Positions 49,116 to 58,119 are shown, counted from the first letter of the stretch. The stretch is 64,000 bases of DNA from Gemmatimonadetes bacterium T265 (GCA_019973575.1 BPUI01000001.1:930001-994000); one strand, 5' to 3'. Numbers and translations: made by a program. The notes: generated from the letters alone by a model not told the origin.

Positions 49116-50777
49116 TCAGGATTCCGGCAGCACATCGAGTCCCGCGGTCCCCGCACGCTCGGCCGGCCCGCGGTCGCGCACGACGCGCCGCTCGGCGGTC
49201 GGCGCCGGGGCGCCGCCCCGCTTGTCGCCCGTAGGGCGCGCGGCGCGCCGCGCGTCGGCCGGCAGCGCCGCCGTGTAGCGCGCCACGTACTCCGTGACGC
49301 GCACCTTGCGCGCCGTCGCCTCGCTCGACATCGGCCGCACCTTGCCCAGCACCGGCCGCTCCTGCCAGGCGTGATCGTACCGGCCTAACACCCAGGTGAT
49401 CCCGCTCGTCGAGTTCGGGTTGCGTCCGTCGAGCGCCCAGCGGTTGTTCACGTGCAGCATGAACGCGAGCGCCTCCTCCCCCGAGCGCGTCCACTCGAGG
49501 AACTTCTTCCCCCAGAGGATCCGCAGGTAGTTGTGGATCCGCCCGTCGGTGCGGAGCTGGCCCTGCGTCGCGTTCCACAGCGCGTCGTACGTCGCGCCCG
49601 CCTCCAACTCGTCGCGCGTGAACAGCTCCGCGCGCCGGTCCCCCCGGTGCGCCCCCAGCGTCGCGCGCGCCCACTCGGGCAGCGACCCGTACGTGTCGTG
49701 CGCGGGGAGGAAGAACGCGGTGTTGTACGACAGCTCGCGCCACGTCACGAACTCGTCCAGGAACGCCTCGCCGTTGGGCGACATCCCCCACCACCCCTCG
49801 CGCTTCCCCGTCGGCCGCGGCGCGAGCCGCGCGGGCGTCCACCCCTCGCGCTCCGCGACGCGCGCGAACACGTCGTGCGCGCTCACGAACCCCCAGTGCA
49901 GGTACGGCGAGAGCCCGCTGTTGCTCGGGTCCTCCGCCTCGTTCCGGCGCGCGGCGTACGTGTCGAGCTTGCGCCCCACGAAGTCGGCGAGCACGACCGC
50001 GGCCTTGCGCGGGCCGCCGCCGAAGGCGACCGGCGCGACGCCGTGGTCGATCGGCAACGTGCCTAACGCCAGCCGCCCCGCCTCGCCCCGGTCGAGCAGT
50101 TCGGCCGACGCCGCCGGGTAGCGCCGCCGCACGCCGTCCACGTGCGCGCGCGCCGCGCCCGCGAGCGCCGGCAGCGCGCGCGCGCCGCGCAGCGGCTCTT
50201 CCGCCGGGAACCAGCCGAGCTGGGCGGGCAGCTCGCGCTGCAGGTGGCGGCGGAAGTGCGGCGCCGCGCTCCACGCCTTCTCCCCGAGCCGCAGCGGGAG
50301 CAGCCCGTTGCCGTCGACCGCCTCGAGGCGCACGCCGCGCGCGGCGAGCGTCCGCCCCGCGGCCGCGAGCATGCGCGGGAGGAAGAACTCGGGAAATTCG
50401 TCGGTAACGACCAGGCATGCGCGCTCGGCGAGCGCCTCGAGTAGCCCGCGGTCCGCGCCGTCCTCGGGCTCGACGTACGCGTAGTGCGCGACCCCGACAT
50501 CCGCGTACGCCGCCGCGTTGTCGGCCATGCCGTCGAGCGCGAACCGGTGCAGCCGGTCGCTCGCCCACGGGTAGCCCGCGCGCAGCGCCTCGAACACGAC
50601 GAGCGGTCGCCCCCACGCCCGCGCCCGCGCCTCGGCGTATTCGAGCGCGAAGTTGTACCGCGTGCGCCGCGCCATCACGCACCAGTACAGCACGTAGTCG
50701 CGCGCCGGCTCGGCGGGCACGTCGTTGAGCGCCGTGAGGCGCTCGGCGGGCACGGCAGAAATGGGGACGGCGGGCAT
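49116..50777 (-). CDS. phr: Class II deoxyribodipyrimidine photolyase
   Basis: 553-aa flavoprotein that repairs cyclobutane pyrimidine dimers with light. The class II markers are VLYWCVMARRTRYNFALEYA, SGLSPYLHWGFVSAHDVF, RELSYNTAFF and NRWALDGRNPNSTSGITWVLGRYDHAW, with the latter covering FAD and DNA contacts. It is longer than typical class II enzymes because of an about 60-residue Arg/Ala/Gly-rich C-terminal tail of unknown role. Start ATG 50777. Transcribed alone, near the MsrA and other stress genes. Confidence 0.94.
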   Translation of the reverse strand: MPAVPISAVPAERLTALNDVPAEPARDYVLYWCVMARRTRYNFALEYAEARARAWGRPLVVFEALRAGYPWASDRLHRFALDGMADNAAAYADVGVAHYAYVEPEDGADRGLLEALAERACLVVTDEFPEFFLPRMLAAAGRTLAARGVRLEAVDGNGLLPLRLGEKAWSAAPHFRRHLQRELPAQLGWFPAEEPLRGARALPALAGAARAHVDGVRRRYPAASAELLDRGEAGRLALGTLPIDHGVAPVAFGGGPRKAAVVLADFVGRKLDTYAARRNEAEDPSNSGLSPYLHWGFVSAHDVFARVAEREGWTPARLAPRPTGKREGWWGMSPNGEAFLDEFVTWRELSYNTAFFLPAHDTYGSLPEWARATLGAHRGDRRAELFTRDELEAGATYDALWNATQGQLRTDGRIHNYLRILWGKKFLEWTRSGEEALAFMLHVNNRWALDGRNPNSTSGITWVLGRYDHAWQERPVLGKVRPMSSEATARKVRVTEYVARYTAALPADARRAARPTGDKRGGAPAPTAERRVVRDRGPAERAGTAGLDVLPES

Positions 50778-50904
50778 GCGGGGCGGGCGCGGGTGTGGCA
50801 GGAATGCGGTCCCGGCAAACGGTCGCGCCTCGGGCGGAGTTCCGCCGCGGCAGTTCGCGCGCCGGGCCGCATCGCGGCGCCCCCACGATGCTGCCGCGAA
50901 CGCG

Positions 50905-50940
50905 CGGCGCCCCGCCGATCCGGAGATCGGCGGGGCGCCG
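50905..50940 (-). terminator. Strong 16-bp hairpin
   Basis: CGGCGCCCCGCCGATC (50905-50920) pairs perfectly with GATCGGCGGGGCGCCG (50925-50940) around a 4-nt loop. It lies 70 bp past the stop of the minus-strand lipoprotein gene and 127 bp upstream of the photolyase start. Terminator for the lipoprotein mRNA is the natural reading; no T-run. Confidence 0.6.
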
Positions 50941-50970
50941 TACAGTGCGGGCGCCGCAGCGCGACGCCGC

Positions 50971-51020
50971 TTACTGCTGGTTACTGCTGGTTACTGCTGG
51001 TTACTGCTGGTTACTGCTGG
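50971..51020. repeat. Five tandem copies of TTACTGCTGG
   Basis: Five perfect copies of the 10-bp unit TTACTGCTGG. On the minus strand the first copy (CCAGCAGTAA) ends the coding sequence of the small lipoprotein and its TAA is the stop codon. The remaining four copies lie in the 3' untranslated region. Confidence 0.97.
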
Positions 51021-51301
51021 CCCGACGGCGGGGTCGGCTGGTCGCCCTTCGTCCACGTGACCATGTAGCCGCCGGTCGGCGACGTGGGGCCGGTCACCGG
51101 ATTCCCGGCCACGGGCGCGCCGGCGCCGCCGCCCGTCACGAAGCCGCCGACGTAGTGGTTCGGAGCCGGGGTGGCACTCGAGGGAACCCGGGCGGCCTGG
51201 GCCGCCTGCGGCGCCATCGGGTCGTTGTTGGAGCAGGCGGCCGTGAGGGCCGCGGCCGCGACGAGCACGGCGGTCGATCCGCGAGCGACGAGGTGCTTCA
51301 T
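51011..51301 (-). CDS. Small secreted lipoprotein with GYMVTWT terminal motif
   Basis: 96-aa protein: signal peptide and lipobox LTAACSN, a Pro/Ala/Gly-rich mature chain, and GGYMVTWTKGDQ close to the C-terminus. The same GYMVTWT block ends the divergently transcribed neighbour (51596-52363). No family is recognised and no catalytic residue is visible. The stop codon lies in the 10-bp tandem repeat. Expression from the shared divergent region (51302-51595) is likely. Confidence 0.65.
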   Translation of the reverse strand: MKHLVARGSTAVLVAAAALTAACSNNDPMAPQAAQAARVPSSATPAPNHYVGGFVTGGGAGAPVAGNPVTGPTSPTGGYMVTWTKGDQPTPPSGQQ

Positions 51302-51595
51302 GGTGGGAGGTACGGAGGTAGGTGCCCGGAGTCGGGCGCGGCGCCACCGCTTAGATAGTCGCCGCCCGGTCCAATGTCGGTCGGTACCGTCGAGTCCTTG
51401 AGCCACCCGGCCCGTTCGGGTCGCGCGCTCTGGACTGCTTCCCGGGACGGCCCTGCCACCACCTCCGCGCGACCGGGACGTCCCACGCTGCCGCGCTCAA
51501 GTCCGTGCGGTGACGGACGACACTGTCGCCGCGAGCTCGTCTGCTCCCAGACCGGAGATGATGGGCCGCACCGGCCGTCCACCCTCAAGACGCAC

Positions 51596-52363
51596 ATGTC
51601 GACACTGCGCAACATCGCCGCCCACCTGTGGCACGGCAGCATCGTCCGTAAGGCCAACGTCGTTCTCGGCATCACCGGCGCGGCGCTGTCCGCTGCATGC
51701 GCGGCGGAGAACGCCGTCGCGCCGGTCGCGCCGAGCTCCCAGCGCGCCCACGCCGACCTGTCCACCCAGGACTCCGCGTTCGACGTCAACGGCGACGGGC
51801 GGCTCAGCCCGGCCGAGCAGGCCGCGAAGAAGGCGGCGCGGGACTCGATCAAGCAGTACAACAAGGCGCAGATGGATTCGCTCAAGGCGGACTGGCAGGC
51901 GTACAAGCGCGCGGTGCAGTCCGGGCTCATCGAGGCCGCGTTCCTGCGCTGCGAGCCGAAGCCGGAGGTCAGCGTCACGCGCGTGATCGGCCCGAAGGGT
52001 GGCACCTTCAACATCGGACCCCACAAGTTCGAAGTGCCCGCGGGCGCGCTCGACACGAACGTGACGATCAGCGCCACCGCGCCGACGAACTCGCGCGACG
52101 AGCTGCGGTTCGAGCCGCACGGGCTGCAGTTCAACAAGCCGGTCCAGATGACGATCAGCTACAAGGGGTGCGTCGTGCCCGACAGCGTCGTGCTCGGGGT
52201 TTCCTACGTCTCGCACCCCGAGCAGTCGGCGGCCGCGCTCACCGCCAGGACGGATCAGCGCATGCCGACGCACGACGACAAGGGCACGTCGGCGGTGACG
52301 GCGCTGACCGACCACTTCTCGGGATACATGGTCACGTGGACCCGTACGGGCGCCACGAACTGA
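51596..52363 (+). CDS. Lipoprotein with EF-hand-like loop and ZU5-like domain
   Basis: 255-aa exported protein from ATG 51596, lipobox LSAACAAEN. A dockerin/EF-hand-like calcium loop (DVNGDGRLSPAE) is followed by a charged helix (KKAARDSIKQYNKAQMDSLKADWQAYKRA). Then comes a beta domain with the ZU5 pattern: GPKGGTFNIGPHKFEVPAGALD, then RFEPHGLQFNKPVQMTISY. The last residues, GYMVTWTRTGATN, match the neighbouring small lipoprotein. A structural or signalling surface protein is probable; ZU5 domains often mediate protein contacts. Confidence 0.8.
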   Translation: MSTLRNIAAHLWHGSIVRKANVVLGITGAALSAACAAENAVAPVAPSSQRAHADLSTQDSAFDVNGDGRLSPAEQAAKKAARDSIKQYNKAQMDSLKADWQAYKRAVQSGLIEAAFLRCEPKPEVSVTRVIGPKGGTFNIGPHKFEVPAGALDTNVTISATAPTNSRDELRFEPHGLQFNKPVQMTISYKGCVVPDSVVLGVSYVSHPEQSAAALTARTDQRMPTHDDKGTSAVTALTDHFSGYMVTWTRTGATN

Positions 52364-52393
52364 CCTGATTCGCGGTCGAGCGGCGTTCCGCAC

Positions 52394-52428
52394 GACGGCG
52401 GCGCCCCCTGAACGGAGGCGCCGCCGTC
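52394..52428 (+). terminator. Hairpin after the ZU5-like lipoprotein gene
   Basis: GACGGCGGCGCC (52394-52405) pairs with GGCGCCGCCGTC (52417-52428), a perfect 12-bp stem with an 11-nt loop, 30 bp after the stop. A short T-containing stretch (GTTCTC) follows, so weak intrinsic termination is possible. Confidence 0.6.
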
Positions 52429-52493
52429 GCGTTCTCGGCCCGGTCGAAACGCGCCGCGGTGACCTCGTGCCTCCCGGCGCGTCCCGAGATGTC

Positions 52494-54671
52494 ATGTCTT
52501 CAGACGCCGACGCCGCGCGGGGGTTGCTCGCGACTGCCGTCGCCGCGCTCTCGCGCGGTGACGTCGACGGAGCGCGGGCGCTCTGCCGCGCCGTGTCGGG
52601 CGCGCTCCGTACGACGCGCGCCCCCGCCGCGCTGGCGGCGGAACTCGCGCGGTTGGAGGCGCGCGCCGCGTTCACGGGCGGCGACGCGGACGCCGCCCTC
52701 GACGCGCTCGCGGCGGCCCTCGCGATCTCCGACTGCAACGGCGACGCGTTAGGCCGCTCGCAGGCCCTGAACAGCTCGGCGATCGTCCACCTCCAGCGGG
52801 GCGAACTCGACGAGGCCGAGGCCCTGTACGAGGCGGCGCGCGCGGCGGCCGTGCGGGCGCGTGACCGCCGCGTGGTCGTCGCGACGACGCTCCACCTCGG
52901 GATCATCTCGAACGTGCGCGGCGACCTTCGCCGGGCGCGCTCGCACTACCGGCGGGCGCTCGTGGGCGCCCGGCGGCTCGGGGCCATCCCGAGCGAGTTG
53001 CACGCGCTCAACAACCTCGGGATGCTCCACGCCGACCTCGGTCAGTGGGACGAGGCCGAGGAGGCGTACGCCGAAGCGCTCGCCATCAACCAGCGGCTCG
53101 GCGATCAGGAGGCGCTGGCGCTCCTGCACGCGAACGTCGCCGAGGTCTGGCTGGGGCGCGGCGACCTGGCGCGTGCCGGAGCCGCGTGCGACGCCGGCGT
53201 CGCGGCGTCGGCCCGCACCGAGCACGGCGCACACCGCGCGGACCTGCACAAGATGGAAGGCGTCGTCGCGCGCGAGGCGGGCCTGCTCGCCAAGGCCGAG
53301 GCGCACTTTACCGACGCCGAGCACATCGCGCGCGAACGGCACGACCTGCTACTCCTCGCCGAGGTCGCGCGCGAGCAGGGCGACCTTTACCGTCGCCAGG
53401 GCCGCAACCGCGACACGCTCGCGGCCCTCAACCGCTCGCACCAGCTCTTCCGGCAGCTCCGCGCCCGGCGCGATCTCGCGGACGTCAACCGTCGCATGGG
53501 GCGCCTCGAGGGCGAGTTCCTCGAGGTGGCGCGGCGCTGGGGCGAGTCGATCGAGGCGAAGGACTGCTACACGCAGGGCCACTGTCAGCGCGTCGCGGAC
53601 CTGTCGTGCCGGATCGCCGAGCACGCGGGGGCGGCGTACGGGTTCGACGCGCAGACGATGTTCTGGTACCGCATCGGCGCGCTACTGCACGACGTGGGCA
53701 AGCTCGACGTGCCGGCCGAGGTGCTCAACAAGCCCGGCAAGCTGAGCGACGCGGAGTGGGCGATGATGCGCGGGCACGCGGAGGCCGGGGTCGCGCTGTT
53801 AGGCGACATCGAATTCCCGTGGGACGTCCGCCCGATCGTGCTCTCGCACCACGAGCGGTGGGACGGGAAGGGCTACCCGCACGGGCTCGCGGGCGAGACG
53901 ATCCCGCTCTCGGCGCGGGTGCTCGCGGTAGCGGACGTCTACGACGCGCTCACCTCGGTGCGGAGCTACAAGCGCGCGATGCCGCACGAGGACGCGCTAC
54001 GCATCCTGCGGCAGGACGCCGGGACCGCGTTCGACCCACAGGTGGTGGCATGGTTCGAGGCCGTGGCGCCGGCGTGGCGCGCGACGCTCGCCGCCGCAGG
54101 TGCCGGCGACGCGGCGCACGGCGCCGACGCGCGCCCGGCGCCGGACGTGCGCGACCAGCGCCGCATCGCGGGGCTCGACGAGGTCACGGGGCTCCCCGGC
54201 CGCCAGGCGTTCTTCGACGAATGCGCGCGCGTGCTCGCCGCGCGCGCCGACGACGGGCGTCCGACGACGCTCCTCCTCGTCACCCTCACGCCGCCGGCCG
54301 TCGGTAGCGGGGACGGCGCGGGCACATTGAGCGAGACGGCGTTGGCCGCCGTCGCCGAGGCGATCAGCCGAAATACGCGGGGCGGCGACTTCGTGGGGCG
54401 GTACGCGGAACGGGAGTTCGTGGTGCTCCTCCCCGACACGAACGCCGAGGAAGGGGCGGCGACGCTCGCGCGGCTGCGCGACGTGGCCGGGACCGCGCTC
54501 CGCCGGGCGACGTTCGACGTGCCGCCCGCGACGCTCGAACTCGCGGCGAGCGTCGCGCCGGAGCACGGCACAACGTCGGGTGCGCTCCTCGCCACGGCCG
54601 ACGCGACCCGGCGCCGCGGTCGCGGCGGCGCGCTCCCGCCGGGGCTCCGCGTCCTGCAGACCGCGGCCTGA
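52494..54671 (+). CDS. TPR, HD-GYP and degenerate GGDEF protein
   Basis: 725-aa predicted cytoplasmic protein. Residues about 70-350 are TPR helices (ALNNLGMLHADLGQWDEAEEAYAEAL). An HD-GYP phosphodiesterase domain follows, with HD at about 399-400 (LLHDVGKLDVP) and the GYP loop at about 460-462 (WDGKGYPHGL), both complete, so c-di-GMP hydrolysis is expected. The C-terminal domain has a GGDEF-like fold, but the signature reads AEREF (about residue 637), which should abolish cyclase activity. It might bind GTP as a sensor. ATG 52494 is preferred over GTG 52467. Confidence 0.9.
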   Translation: MSSDADAARGLLATAVAALSRGDVDGARALCRAVSGALRTTRAPAALAAELARLEARAAFTGGDADAALDALAAALAISDCNGDALGRSQALNSSAIVHLQRGELDEAEALYEAARAAAVRARDRRVVVATTLHLGIISNVRGDLRRARSHYRRALVGARRLGAIPSELHALNNLGMLHADLGQWDEAEEAYAEALAINQRLGDQEALALLHANVAEVWLGRGDLARAGAACDAGVAASARTEHGAHRADLHKMEGVVAREAGLLAKAEAHFTDAEHIARERHDLLLLAEVAREQGDLYRRQGRNRDTLAALNRSHQLFRQLRARRDLADVNRRMGRLEGEFLEVARRWGESIEAKDCYTQGHCQRVADLSCRIAEHAGAAYGFDAQTMFWYRIGALLHDVGKLDVPAEVLNKPGKLSDAEWAMMRGHAEAGVALLGDIEFPWDVRPIVLSHHERWDGKGYPHGLAGETIPLSARVLAVADVYDALTSVRSYKRAMPHEDALRILRQDAGTAFDPQVVAWFEAVAPAWRATLAAAGAGDAAHGADARPAPDVRDQRRIAGLDEVTGLPGRQAFFDECARVLAARADDGRPTTLLLVTLTPPAVGSGDGAGTLSETALAAVAEAISRNTRGGDFVGRYAEREFVVLLPDTNAEEGAATLARLRDVAGTALRRATFDVPPATLELAASVAPEHGTTSGALLATADATRRRGRGGALPPGLRVLQTAA

Positions 54672-54753
54672 CCACCGCGCGGGAACCCGAGGGAGCGGCG
54701 CCGCGGGCTCGGGGTATAGAACGCGTCGTTCGACGCCCTTCTCTCGCCCCGCC

Positions 54754-55401
54754 ATGACCCGACACCTCGCCCGCACGCTCGGCGCGCTCGCGTTTCTTCC
54801 GGCCCTCGCGGCCGCGCGCCCGACTCATTCATCGTCAGCCGCAGGCGCCCCGCCGCGTGCCGGCGCGCTCGACACCGCGGTGTTCGCGGGCGGCTGCTTC
54901 TGGGGCGTGGAGGGCGTGTTCGAGCACGTGCGCGGCGTGCGGTCCGCGACGGCCGGGTACGCGGGCGGGACGCTCGCCGCGCCGTCGTACGAGCAGGTGA
55001 GCACGGGCGAGACCGGGCACGCCGAGTCGGTGCGCGTCGTCTATGACCCGTCGCGCGTCTCGTACGCACAGCTGCTGCAGGTGTTCTTCACCGTCGCCCA
55101 CGACCCGACGGAGCTGAACCGCCAGGGTCCGGACGTCGGGACGCAGTACCGCTCGGCGGTTTTTTACCGCACGCCGGCGCAGAAGGCCGCTGTCGACGCG
55201 TACCTCGCCCGGCTGCGGACGTCGCACGCGTTTGCGAAGCCGATCGTCACGCAGGTCGCCCCGCTCGGCCGGTTCAACGAGGCCGAGGCGTACCACCAGG
55301 GGTACATGGCCAAGCACCCGGACGCGCCGTATATCGTCTACAACGACGCGCCGAAGGTCGCCGACCTGAAGAAGCGCTTCGCGGGGCTGTACCAGGGGTG
55401 A
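54754..55401 (+). CDS. msrA: Secreted peptide methionine (S)-sulfoxide reductase
   Basis: 215-aa MsrA with an N-terminal signal peptide (AFLPALAAARP). The active site GGCFWGVEGVF places the nucleophile at Cys48. The family blocks YAGG, ETGHAESVRVVYDP and AEAYHQGYMAKHP are intact. There is no second cysteine, so the usual resolving Cys is absent and reduction must be by an external reductant. The extracytoplasmic setting suits repair of oxidised envelope proteins. Confidence 0.93.
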   Translation: MTRHLARTLGALAFLPALAAARPTHSSSAAGAPPRAGALDTAVFAGGCFWGVEGVFEHVRGVRSATAGYAGGTLAAPSYEQVSTGETGHAESVRVVYDPSRVSYAQLLQVFFTVAHDPTELNRQGPDVGTQYRSAVFYRTPAQKAAVDAYLARLRTSHAFAKPIVTQVAPLGRFNEAEAYHQGYMAKHPDAPYIVYNDAPKVADLKKRFAGLYQG

Positions 55402-55415
55402 GGCGCGGGGCGTAG

Positions 55416-55440
55416 GCCGTGGCGCCTAACGGCGTCCTTT
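55416..55440. terminator. Small hairpin with T-run holding a GCCTAAC
   Basis: GCCGT (55416-55420) can pair with ACGGC (55429-55433) around the loop GGCGCCTA, followed by GTCCTTTT (55434-55441). GCCTAAC (55424-55430) is partly in the loop. It lies between the msrA stop and the end of the convergent metallopeptidase gene. The stem is short, but the T-run favours termination of msrA. Confidence 0.45.
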
Positions 55441-55455
55441 TAGCGGCACTCCCGC

Positions 55456-56388
55456 TCAGATCGCGCCGGCGAACGTGTCGCAGCTGCGCATGTCGCCGCT
55501 CTGGAACCCGCGCTGGAACCAGCTCGCGCGCTGGGCCGAGGTGCCGTGGGTGAACGTGTCGGGGCGGACGTCGCCGGTCTCCTGGCGCTGGAGGCGGTCG
55601 TCGCCGACGGCGCTCGCGGCCCGGAGCGCCTCCTCGACGTCGCCGGGATCGAGCAGCTGTTCGTTGCGCACCTGCGCGCCCCAGACGCCGGCGTAGCAGT
55701 CGGCCTGGAGTTCGAGGCGGACGGAGAGCGCGTTCTGCAGCTGCGGCCGTTGGGCCTGCGCCTGGCGGACGCGCGCCTCGGTGCCGACGATCTTCTGGAT
55801 GTGGTGCCCCATCTCGTGCGCGACGACGTAGGCCTGCGCGAAGTCGCCGGGCGCGCCGAAGCGCTTCGCCAGCTCGTCAAAGAACGAAAGGTCGAGGTAG
55901 ACCTTCTCGTCGCGTGGGCAGTAGAACGGCCCCACCCCGCTCGGCGCGTTGCCGCAGCCGGTCTGGATGGCGTCGCGGAAGAGGACGAGGCGCGCCGGGC
56001 GGTACTGGGCGCCCGCCTGCCGAGGCAGGAGCGTGTCCCAGATGTGTTGTGTGCTGTTGAACACGGCGCGCGCGCGCGAGAATTCGGCGTGCTCCCCGGC
56101 CGTTTCGCGGACCGGGGCACCGGCCGTGCCGCCCGCGGGCGCGCCCGGCCCGTAAGCACTTGGCGCGCTCCGCGGCGGTCCGGAGTCGTCGACCGCCGGT
56201 CCGCCACCGCCGATGAAGTTGCGGCCGAAGACGAGGCTCAGCACGAGCAGGAGCACCGTACCGCCGAGTCCCATGCGACCGACCGGGAACCCGCCCCCGC
56301 CAAACCCGAAGCTCCCGCCCCCGCCGCCTTCGGTCTCGGCGCGGCGGTCCTCGATGTACGAGTTGTCGTTGTCGTCGGTCAGGCGCAT
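55456..56388 (-). CDS. YpfJ-family neutral zinc metallopeptidase
   Basis: 310-aa membrane-anchored protease. It starts with the typical MRLTDDNDNSYIEDRR block, then a Gly-rich linker and one membrane helix (GTVLLLVLSLVFG). The external domain carries the zinc motif HEMGHH (AHEMGHHIQKIVG) and the third-ligand region RLELQADCYAGVW. Closing residues FQRGFQSGDMRSCDTF are characteristic. ATG 56388 is chosen because the conserved N-terminus follows it. Physiological substrates are unknown. Confidence 0.92.
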   Translation of the reverse strand: MRLTDDNDNSYIEDRRAETEGGGGGSFGFGGGGFPVGRMGLGGTVLLLVLSLVFGRNFIGGGGPAVDDSGPPRSAPSAYGPGAPAGGTAGAPVRETAGEHAEFSRARAVFNSTQHIWDTLLPRQAGAQYRPARLVLFRDAIQTGCGNAPSGVGPFYCPRDEKVYLDLSFFDELAKRFGAPGDFAQAYVVAHEMGHHIQKIVGTEARVRQAQAQRPQLQNALSVRLELQADCYAGVWGAQVRNEQLLDPGDVEEALRAASAVGDDRLQRQETGDVRPDTFTHGTSAQRASWFQRGFQSGDMRSCDTFAGAI

Positions 56389-56507
56389 GGCGGTTCTCCG
56401 GCACGTCACACGGCGTTATGTCCGACGGCGGATGGCCGGCGGGCGGACCGTGGAAGGCAGGAAGCGGACCGCGGGCAGATGTGCTACAACCCGACCGGCG
56501 CCACGCC

Positions 56508-57839
56508 TTACCGCGCGGGTCCCGCCGCGGACTGGGACACGCGGCCGATGCGCCCGACGCGACCGCGACGCAGTCCGCTTCCGGTTGCCGCGGGCACCGA
56601 CGAGGTGTGCAGCGACAGCCCGTGCGCCATCCGCCGCGCGTCCGCGTACACGGCCTCGTGGCGGGCGAGCACCGCGTCCCACGTCTCGGCGGGGCGCGTC
56701 GTGCGGTTGTGGCGGGCGATGCTGGCGCGCAGGCGGTCGTCGGTGGCAAGGCGGAGGAGCCCCGCGGCCATGCCGGTGTCGTCGTCGGCGAGGAGCCCTT
56801 CGATGCCGTCGCGGATGAAGGCGGCCGGACCGGCGTTCCGCATCGCGAGCACGGGGAGTCCCGCGCAGCGAGCCTCAAGAGCCGCGATCCCGAACGATTC
56901 CAGAATCGAGGGGAGCACAAACACGTCACTCTCGGCGTAGAGCGCCCGAATCGCCTCGCGCGGCTGCCAGCCCAGCAGTTCGACGTTGCCGTCGAGCCCG
57001 AAGCGACGGATGTCGCGTTCGACGGCGGCGCGCTCGGGGCCGTCGCCCGCGATGCGGAGGCGGAAGCGCATGCCCGGCGGGAGCTGCGCGCGAAGCATCG
57101 CGGCGATCTCGACGAGCGCGCGGGGCCGCTTGCGGCCGGCGAGGCGCATCACCGAGGCCAGGTGGAACTCGCCCGGCGTACCGGGCGCGCGGCGCGCGAC
57201 CGCCCAGGCCCGTGGGTGAATGCCGTTCGGCAGTACGCGGGTCTCGATCGTCCGACCGGCGCGCGCGGCGGCCTCGCGCACCTCGTCCGCGACGAACGGG
57301 CTCACCGCGGTGTGGAGCACGCGCCAGCGCGTCCACCCCAACAACCGGTCCGCCGCGGCGCAGAGCGGCACGGCGCGGCCGAGCACGGAGTGCTGGGTGA
57401 GCACGGCGGGCAGGCCGAGCCCGTGGGCGGCGGCCACGCCGGCGAAGGCGAGCGGCGAGAGGACGCTCGCGTGGGCGTGGACGAGGTCGTAGTCGCCCTC
57501 GGCCAGCACGTCGGTCATCGCGGCCGCGATGCGGGGCGAGGCGGCGATCGCGAAGTGCGGGATGCAGGCGAGTCGGAGGCGGCGGACTCGCACGCCCTCG
57601 GCGCCACGTACCATGGCGACCGGGCGGGGGCCGCCGCGAGCGCCGCCGCTGCCCGGGCGGGCGAGGGCGGCGCCGTCGCCGCGGCACCCCGCGGCGGTCG
57701 TAATCACGTCGACTTCGTGTCCCGCCGAGACGAGCTGTTCGGCGAGCGCGCGCACGTGTGTCTCGATACCGCCGACCCGGGGCGGGTACCAGTCGCACAC
57801 CAGCGCGAGGCGGAGGGAGCGGAAGGTAGACGGACTCAC
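56508..57839 (-). CDS. Family 4 glycosyltransferase (GT-B), copy 1
   Basis: 443-aa retaining GT-B enzyme. N-terminal LALVCDWYPPRVGGIETHVRALAEQL and HAHASVLSPLAFAG form the acceptor side. The donor side has VMRLAGRKRP, AGDGPER and the E-x7-E motif ESFGIAALEARC. The opening WYPP..GGIE is like PIG-A/PimB-type lipid glycosyltransferases, suggesting a lipid acceptor. GTG 57839 is the probable start because it gives the beta-1 strand a short lead. It is divergent from the CBS protein gene. Confidence 0.9.
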   Translation of the reverse strand: MSPSTFRSLRLALVCDWYPPRVGGIETHVRALAEQLVSAGHEVDVITTAAGCRGDGAALARPGSGGARGGPRPVAMVRGAEGVRVRRLRLACIPHFAIAASPRIAAAMTDVLAEGDYDLVHAHASVLSPLAFAGVAAAHGLGLPAVLTQHSVLGRAVPLCAAADRLLGWTRWRVLHTAVSPFVADEVREAAARAGRTIETRVLPNGIHPRAWAVARRAPGTPGEFHLASVMRLAGRKRPRALVEIAAMLRAQLPPGMRFRLRIAGDGPERAAVERDIRRFGLDGNVELLGWQPREAIRALYAESDVFVLPSILESFGIAALEARCAGLPVLAMRNAGPAAFIRDGIEGLLADDDTGMAAGLLRLATDDRLRASIARHNRTTRPAETWDAVLARHEAVYADARRMAHGLSLHTSSVPAATGSGLRRGRVGRIGRVSQSAAGPAR

Positions 57840-58119
57840 GAGAGGACGGCGGGACCAGGGACGCGACGAAGGATCCGCTAGCCGGCGGGTAGGGGGCGGG
57901 CGAAGAGCCCGGCGGGGCGCTCCGGTCCGCGCCCGGGCCGGCGTGCTATCGGAATAGCGCCCGGGGCAGACCGGCACAAGAGTAACCGGATTGCTACTCG
58001 CGTCGCGTCTCCGCACTCTATACACCCCTGGCGCGCCGCTGTCCCTACCTCCACGTTCGAGCGCCCGCGACATCCGTGGCCGGGCTTCGCGCTCGATCCC
58101 GTCACCCCCGGAGGACTGC

